NCBI GenBank assembly: GCA_024449915.1
Contig: JAMZAV010000323.1
Span: 62,001-126,000, forward strand
Direction of reading: 5' to 3'
Length of the DNA: 64,000 nucleotides
From: Sweltsa coloradensis
Lineage: Eukaryota > Arthropoda > Insecta > Plecoptera > Chloroperlidae
Shown: positions 12,326-21,230 of the stretch, one piece after another
Numbering within the stretch: position 1 is the stretch's first letter
Layout of the letters: every line of letters starts with the position of its first letter
The notes under the pieces: model-generated
Told to the model about the DNA's origin: nothing
The model's input: the letters and a program-made list of their open reading frames with translations, nothing else
The model's database searches: none
Position numbers and translations under genes: made by a program

Positions 12326-15300
12326 ATAGTAACATTTAACAAGTAACAATTAAATTAACCCATCTGCACCCATAAGCGGACTAGTCCGCGAATCATGGCC
12401 TGGCCACGGAAGCCATAGCGGACTGGTCCGCATTTACGCGCGCTTCCATTCAAACTGCAGTAGTATCAGCTCCTATCGGCCAATTGTTGTACTTTTTGTT
12501 GCATTTCCCGCGTCAAACATGTAGTGACATCTAGTTGTGTTCTTGGTACTCTTACGGCAAAAACTGAAGCTACAATCGACTTGTATCGACGTGAACTTAC
12601 GCGCCCGACTACTGTCAGAATGCAGATTCGGATCAACCAAGCACGTTCTCGGCAAATACAATCTTAAATAGCAATTTTGAAAGTTCTTGGATCAGATTTC
12701 AGTGATAGTGATGGTGAAGGTTGTGATTTTAATCGTATGCGTAGAACCGGTGACAATATATAGTGAAAGTGACAGCAAAGAAAAATGTGCTATTGTGTGC
12801 GTGGAAGTAACATTGAGGTTAGGAATGGGCGTGATCACGATCGCGGGTGCGTACTTATAGATATGCCTACAAATTCTCCTAAAATTTGTGTATTGTTAGT
12901 TGTGAACAGGCCTAGACCTAGAAATAATGCTACGGTAAATAATAAGTGATAGTGACAGTGATGATGTTGATTACGTTGTCTTTACTGTACTACGCTGCAA
13001 CTTCGATGTGCAGAGGCAAAATGTCGCGGTTTCCGTTGGGCGCGCTAGCGTTTTGGGGCGCTGGTCGGATGGATTAATGTATATTATTCCTCGGTGGTAG
13101 TGGAAAGGTACATGTGTGCATATGGTTGCAGCGCACCACGACCAGCAAGCCCTGCTTGAGAAGCTGGAGGGGGTGAAGCGCGACCTCGAGGAAGAGCAGG
13201 GGGCGCTGGACCGGCTGCGTCGCGAGGCCACCACGCGTGCCGACCAAGACAGAGGCAGCATCAACCAGCTGAAGGACGAGCTGTCCCGAGTCAAGGGAAG
13301 ACTCGAGGACTCCCGAGTGAAGGCGGAGGAGGAACGAGCGAGACTCGACCAGAAGCTGGAGGAGACGCACAAGGAACGAGACACTGCGTTGCTTGAGGGG
13401 GAGGAACTCAAGGTTAGGGGTTGAACATATATTCACTCTTTAATTTTAACTCCAAGTAGCCTATCCCTTCTAATATAGACCCCTTTCTTTACAAAACATT
13501 TTGAATTTAAAGAAAATACTTTTAAGCTTCTTGCTTGGTATTACATTATTTTGTATGAAAACTAATGGTTTTATGTTTTGTTACATTTTATTTTGTTCTA
13601 TGTTACTTTCAAATTTCAAATTTGTCAGCTCTATCGTACTCTAAGGTTCGATTCTATCTTTACAATTACACTTAACTCCACCCGATCATCGTTATATGAA
13701 CATAATATGAACTATGAACGTGTAGGAACCTAACAGCTTTCCCTGATCGCTACTCTAGGTTCAGGTGCACCTGGCCGAGGACCGGATTGACGTCCTCCAG
13801 AACCAACTCCAGGAAACCACCCGGAAGCTGAAGGAAGTGGAGAACAACGCGGAGAGTCTCCGCAAGGAGCTGACGGACGTACGAAGGCAGCTCGCCGACA
13901 GTACGTACGAGAAGGAGAAGTACAGCAGTACGAACAAGGAGCTGAGGGAGTACGTGAAGAGGATCGAGGGGGATAAGAGGGAACAGGGGAGGACTCTGGG
14001 AAGCGTTCCAGAAGATCGCCACACTGGAAGATGCCAAGACTAATACGGAAGCTGAACGCACTCGCCTTCAAGCCTTTGGTATGTTCATGACCATTGACTT
14101 AATTCTAAGTCTAGTTTCATCGTTGGTCATCTATCTCTCGTTTCCACAGCCCTTCAGGCTGGGTTGTATGTTCTCTATGCTTTCCCAACCTGTCAACCCT
14201 TCTCCAATCTATACTATATGTGGGGTTTTGCCAACTCTGATCACGGGAAAAAAAACCGGCCTTCCATGTAAATTCGGGGGAAAGGGGATAAAAGCACGGG
14301 GGGTTTGGGGGGGGCGGAGCCCCCCCTATAGCGCCGCAGGCAAAATTTTAAAATTCAGCTTTTTAGATTGCTTTTGGTGGTTTTAAAATAAATGGTTGGC
14401 TGGATGATGTCCCAAAAAAATGTATTTTTTGTGCGTAAAAACGGGAAAACCACCAAAAAAAAAAAAAGTCACTGAGGTAATAGCCTAGTAATAATATTAC
14501 ATCCGCTGTTTCCCCGATATTCAAATTCGAGGGAAAGGGGCAAATTTTTTATTCATAGTAATTTCGGGAAAGGATTAAATTCCAAAAAAACCAAAAATAA
14601 TTTTTTGTTTAAATTTTAATTTTGTATCATCACGATTCTCAAAAACAGAAAATTAAAAATTACTAAACAGCATTAAAGATTAAAGGAATAAATATTTAAA
14701 AATTTACTTTTTAACGGAATGAGTATTTAGCAGTTGATCTTGCTGCTTGTAGGAGAGTCTTGTTGGCTTTTTTTTTTTTCGCGGAGAGTTAATTTCATCG
14801 TTGGTTCGTGCACAAATTCCCGTATGAACCCGGGATTGACAGTGGGCTGCAGTGCATGTGGGGAGTCTTTGCCAGCCTATGCCTTGTTCGCTGTCTGGGG
14901 GGGGGTTGGGGGGGTTAGGTCAAGGGGAATTTGGGGAAAGCAAAGTTTACTAATTTAAATGGGATTTGGGGTTTGGGGGAAAGTATTAGGTGGTTTTAAA
15001 TATTTTTTTTTTCTTGGGTTTTTTTAGTAATTTTTGTATAAAGGGTTATTTACGTAAAAAAAACCGGCAACCTATTTCCGGTCGAAGGGACTACCGGGAA
15101 CCGCCAAGGGGGAAAAAACCGGCATGCCGGTCAAAAACCGGCCCCTTGGGAAACCCCAACTATATGTGTATATAAAAATATTATTATATATGTATTTCAT
15201 TGTTTACTAGTAACATATATCCAACTTAGAGTAATGTTGTCATGTCAGTGTATTTGTGTAGTCAATTTTGATTACAAAATGGTTTCTTTTGTGTCTGTTT

Positions 15301-18300
15301 TGTTATGCTAGAAATATATACATAATTTTCTTAGAATCTTCATGATTTTCCTGATTTACTTTGTCCTGTCTCAAAATTAAAAGATCTTTGTTTGAGTGAC
15401 ACCTTTAACTTTGCAAATTATCAGCTGAAAGAGAATGTGATGTTGGCAGTTTTGGATTTCATAAATGCCATATTTTATTTAGGCCTACATGATTTCTAAA
15501 GCATTTTCTTGAAGCATATCATAATACATATTTGGTTAATGTTAAGTAGGGGTGTGGAAAGGGAACCCAACAGCTTACCTGGTCGGTGACTGCAGGGATC
15601 TCGTAGAAGAAAGACACAAATAAATAAAAATAAACATAATACAAGAAAACGTCGAAACTGTTTCGACGTTTTCTTGTATTATGTTTATTTTTATTTATTT
15701 GTGTCTTTCTTCTACGAGATCCCTGCAGTCACCGACCAGGTTAGCTGTTGGGTTCCCTTTCCACACCCCTACTTAACATTAACTAGCCATTTGGCATCTC
15801 CTATCTATCACATATTTGGTTAAATACTAATAAACTTTAGTGAAATGCTAAATGCCCTTCTGTTTTACATGATTCAGCACGCGACTTGGAACGCGACCAA
15901 GCGCAGATGCAGCACCAGCTAGCGGGTATACAGGAGGAGCTTCAGCGAGCTCAGTCGGGCAACACTCAGCTGCAGAGCGAGGAGAAGGAACTCCAGGCAA
16001 GGCTCGCGTCCGAGAGCGAAGAGCGAGAGAGAGCTCACCAGGAGATGCATCAACTCAAGAAACAGGTACTGAGTACACTAGGCTTCAGAAGTAAATCAAG
16101 GGTAATCTTTTACCGACACCACCGACACTCGCTTGGCAAATCTCGGATTTGTTCTAAAAAGCACCTTTTAAAGTCACACCAAGTTAGCACTAAATACAGA
16201 AAGCTAGGACTAATTGATACACAAAGTTAAAAAAAATAAAAAAAATAGCAGCTAGGCCTAATCTTTTTCTGTAATGTACCCTTCTATACAAAGGGTCAAG
16301 GCAAATATACTATGTCATTGACTCATTGTACATAGTAATATTGTATTTTTGTGTCACGTAAATAAACATTTATCGATTTATGTATGTACACTTAATAATA
16401 GTTATCCTTCAAAGCCGTGTAATATAGGCATAATTAATTTTTTTAAATTTGAAATATTCAAAATAATTTATTACTGGAAGATCTGGAACTAATTAATGGT
16501 GTTGTGCGTGTTATCAGATTGTGGAGTTGGACGGCAATCTGGACATGGCTCGACAGGAGCTGGGCCGGATGAGAGTGCGAGGCGACGAGGAGGAAGAGAG
16601 ATGGCGCAGCAGGGAACAAGAACTGGTGGTGCGACTCGACGACAGCAGAGGGCGCGAGAGGAAGCTGGAGGACCAGAAACACAATCTCGAGGTGACATTG
16701 TCGTTATGTTGTTATCTACCTGCTTCATTTGATTTTACAGAAAACTAAAATTTTAAAAAAAAAAAATTTATTATTTTATTTATTTATAGACATAAATAAT
16801 AAGTACAGAACATGTTTGCCAGTGTGTAATAATAGTTTCAGTCAGTGCAACAATGGGAAAAAAAGATAGGCAAATACAGGCCTCGGGTTTATTTAAAATT
16901 CACAAGTTCAAAAAGTGGGGGAGTGTGGCTATTATGTGAAGCTATTTGTCAATAGTATGTATATCCTACTCTTTAAAATTTCAGTGGTCAAAATAAGGGT
17001 GCGGCCAATACTCTAGGGCGGCCTATAATCAAACAAATACATTATCTTAATATTTGTTTTGAATGGAACTCTTATTTCTTCCAGAAGCAAGTCTTTACTA
17101 AGTGTTAGCTTGTTACATGTTAGTCTTTACTCTAAATGTAGGTTAAAATGAGTGACTTGCATGACAAGCAACTATTGTTGTTTTTTTTAAGTTAAGCATT
17201 CAAGTTTCCATTTACTGACATCACAGATGTTCAAAACTTTGCACAGATAACAATGCAACCTTATTGAAGGCTTCTAGTAACATTTTGCATTATGCTAGAA
17301 ATTATGCAATGATGCAAATAAACGTACAAAAATACCTACCTAATAAACGTACTATGTATAATAATCTGCAATTATAAGTGTTGTATAAGATCCTTTTGTG
17401 ATAACCGTGCAGTGTCACATCAGTGGGAGGCTTCTGTGCTACTTGAATAAGTCTTTACTCTATAATATAAACGTCTCCCTGTGTGTTATAGGTGTGCCTG
17501 GCAGACGCAACGCAGCAGATACAAGAGCTGAAGGCTCGTCTGGGCGGAGCGGAGGGTAGAGTCAGAGCGCTGGACCAGCAACTGCTGCACCTCGACGCTG
17601 CCAAGAAGGACTCGGACAACAAGCTGAGCAGCGTGGGATCAACACTACGCAGGATCGCGGGGATACAACTAGACGGCAGCATCAGCCTCCCCTACAAGCT
17701 GAGCAGCCCCTCTCGGAGGTGGAGCCCAGCGAGGGGAGGGGGAGATCACGGGGAGGGGAGGGGGGAAAGTCAGGTCGACGTGGACCCCGAGGTCGTCAGG
17801 AAGGGCGTGAGGTCGCTCATGCAACAGGTGGCGCAGATAGAGCGAGAGAGGGTGAGTGCACGTAGTATTCCTCAGTATGTCAGTTCATTATGTCTGTAGG
17901 GTTGCACACTACATATTAGTAAAAAAACTTGGTTTTGGGGGCATTTTGTTCAAAAAGTTTAAATTATAAAATGATGAAATTACAAATAGTTAAATGCTTA
18001 TTCTTAATTGAACAAAATACAGTAACTGCGTGGTCACACTATTTACGAATTGTGAACTGACTATTGGCCTAATTGAATTACATTTGTTGTACTTCATACG
18101 TATTTTGATAATTCTAAACTAGGAAAACGCTTAAGTCCCGCCGCGTTGTTGGATGAGCGTAATTGGTGCATTGAGCTGCCATGTGTTATACGGATTTTCT
18201 GTTGTTCTGTGAAAAAATCATTACTAAGTTGAAGATTTTTTTTTAAATTAAATTAAATTAAATGAAAAATTTACCTAAATTTTAAATTTTTTTAATTAAT

Positions 18301-21194
18301 TGTAATTTAAAAAAGGGAAAAAATCGTAATATTGAAATTTTCATAAGAAATAATTATTCAATTGCGCACAAATTTTACAAAAATATATGAATTTATAAAA
18401 TTAAGGTTCTGTGAAAAAATTATTACAATAGGATAAAGCATATAGGTGTTATAAGTCAAAGAATTGTTTTAAAAAAGAAAAAAAAACGTAAAATTTCGAT
18501 TTTCATAAGAAATAGTTTTTGATTGCGCTCAAATTTCACACGAATACATAAATTCATAAAATTAAGGTTCTGTGAAAAAATCATTAAAATCGGACAAAGC
18601 ATGTAGGTGTTATAAGCTGAAGAAATTTTTTAAAAATCGAAAAAAATCGTAAAATTGCGATTTTCATGAGAAATAATTTTTCGATTGCGCTCAAAAACGT
18701 GGCAGTTCTTCGTTCAGAGATTTCGAAGGCCTCCATAAAATTTCATCGCAATTGGAGTATCGGTTTAGCCGGAATCGTGTTAACAGACACACAAAAATAC
18801 AGGAAAAAAAAAAAAAAAAAAAAAAAACATTCCGGATTTTTTTCTCCAGTGTAGTGAAATGGAATCTTCGCTTCGCTCGCTACGCTCATCCAATCATGTC
18901 TGGTAGTGATTGATAAGAAGTGAATTTTTATTCTTGTTGCTAATCCGATTGTTGTGCTTGTTTGTAGGATGACTTTAAGACACAAGTGTGCAGTATGAAG
19001 AGACAGCTTCAAGAAGCTCAAGACGCCCAGAGCAAGACCGACTCCAAACTGAACTCTGCGTTGCAAGGATTGAGAGCACTCCAAGACGAGAAGGGAAGCC
19101 TCGAGTCGAAACTCGGCCAGAAACAGGCGCTGTTCCAGTCGCAAGCGGAGGCATTGCAGCAGAAGTCGGAAGAAACTCAACAGATGCGAGAGAAGTTGAC
19201 CACGCTCGAGATGACCGTGAGTAGCGGGACCGAAGAGAAGGCTCAGTACGAGGATCGGATGGAGAAGATGCGACAGTCTTTGTCGCGCCTCGAGAACGAG
19301 AAGCGCGGCCTACAAGAGGAGCTCGGCCGGAACGAATCCCGCGCGACCAAGCTCGAGCTACAGAGGTTGAGTCTCGAGGGAGACTTACAGCGCATACAGA
19401 TGGTGCTGCAAGACAAGGACGGCTACATTCAGAAGATGCAGGAGAAGAGCGAGGTGCAGGGACGTAACCTGGCTAGCTTGGAGGAGCGGTGTGCATCACT
19501 CAAGTCGACTATCGATCAGCTGAATCTCGCGCTGGAGCGAGCGTCGTCGGGCGAGACCGAGATGAGGTCCGAGATTCAGAGCCTACAGCGCACGCTGCTG
19601 GATACAAGCACCACCTCGCAGTCGAGCACGGAGAAACTCAAACAGGTTAGTCAGGGCTTGATTATCGACATTTATCAATCTAGAGCAAGATGGAAACAAA
19701 ATGTCTGCTACCCTTGTTATCCTATAATTGTTCCTCACTTATGAATTTAGCATTGGATTGTGTCAAGAAAATGAAAAAAAGCAATCAATGCAGGAGAGTT
19801 GTGTGGAAAAGACCTGTCAAAACACTGATTTAGGGATGTATCACAGGTAAAAAAAATGTGGATAAAATATAGCACTATGTTCAGTCCAAGACAGTTGTTA
19901 GTCAATTTCCAATAGTCAATACGGTTCTTTCTCTCTCCCAATAGTTGCAGAAGTCTCTAAGCAACAGTGACAACGAGCGTCGCGTGGTGTCTGAGCGGCT
20001 GGAGGCCACGCAACAAACGCTGGGCGAGCTGCGTCGAGCCAACCAGCACCTGTCGGAACAGTCGCAGCGGCTGCAGACGGAACTAGCAAACAACGAGGTC
20101 CAGCGCAGCAGTCTCGAGTCGCAACTACGGCTCTCGAAGTGGGCGCCGGAGGAATCAGGCGGCGCGCGCAGTAACATCGCGGACGAGGAGGCCAGCAGGC
20201 AGCTGCAGAACGTCAAGCGAGAACGGAGCGAACTCCGCGGGAAAGTGGAATCGCTCTCGGATAAGGCAGGAATCTTTTCTTTGTCATTGTATTTGGTGTT
20301 GCAAGATGGTGCTTAAAATTTCAAATTGTTTGGCTTTGGGGATTTTGCTGTAGCAGGACAGTATTATAGGGTAGTCCTAATGCTGCAAAACTGTGATCGC
20401 AGATAACTTGAATAGTTATTAATATTAGACTTTTTTGGCACATTCTACCACGATAATTAGAGTGTACTGTTATTGCGCGCTTGACGTTTTGCAGCCTACT
20501 GTGACCCACATTGTCCACAGGACAAAGACTGAAGAAATCCCTGCTTTGTTCCTGGTTAAGGTTCTCGTTTTCAACCCATGAGTGCTTGCCGTGGAAGATG
20601 ATATTGCCCACATGGCCTGATTTGTGTGTGAAGTGTAAATTAAATTACCGAGTAGACCTATATTACAAAGTAATAACACAATTTTTAATGGTGATTTCCT
20701 ACTGATTTCATGAGTCAGACTTAGAAATAATTTTAAGCCTTTCCTTGGTAAAGTTACAACTTACAACTATCTGGTAAAACTTGACGACAAAGGAGTTGTA
20801 ACTTTTTTTTAAATACTTAAACTTATCATACCATTATGAAACATCAGCATTTTTATTTTACTAAATTGAAAAATGAATTAGGTACCTAAGTAATTTTTAA
20901 AAATTAATTTAATCTCCAAGGAGATGTGCAAAGAGTAATGTACCTAACCATTCAAACACAGTTGAGTTGTAGGTACATACAAAGTTAAGTAAGGAGACAA
21001 GTAGGCTAAGTTAAACAACACCTTATCCTTATGTGACAAAAGCAATAAATAAAAATAAAAATAGTAAAATCTTTATAATAAATTCAAATTAAGGCAGAGT
21101 GCTACACTTTCAAGACATTGTATAACAAAGTACTGTATATGCTTAACATATGTGTGTGCCATTGGACAATGATGTAAACAGTAAACATGATGGA

Positions 21195-21230
<36 letters not shown>

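Noticed and set aside
13730..14071. Minus-strand frames over 100 codons in rootletin exon 13, and similar ones in exons 4, 7, 10, 12 and 17
   Set aside because: Antisense of GC-rich coiled-coil exons with Glu/Lys/Leu codon bias; no family recognised and splice sites fit the plus strand.
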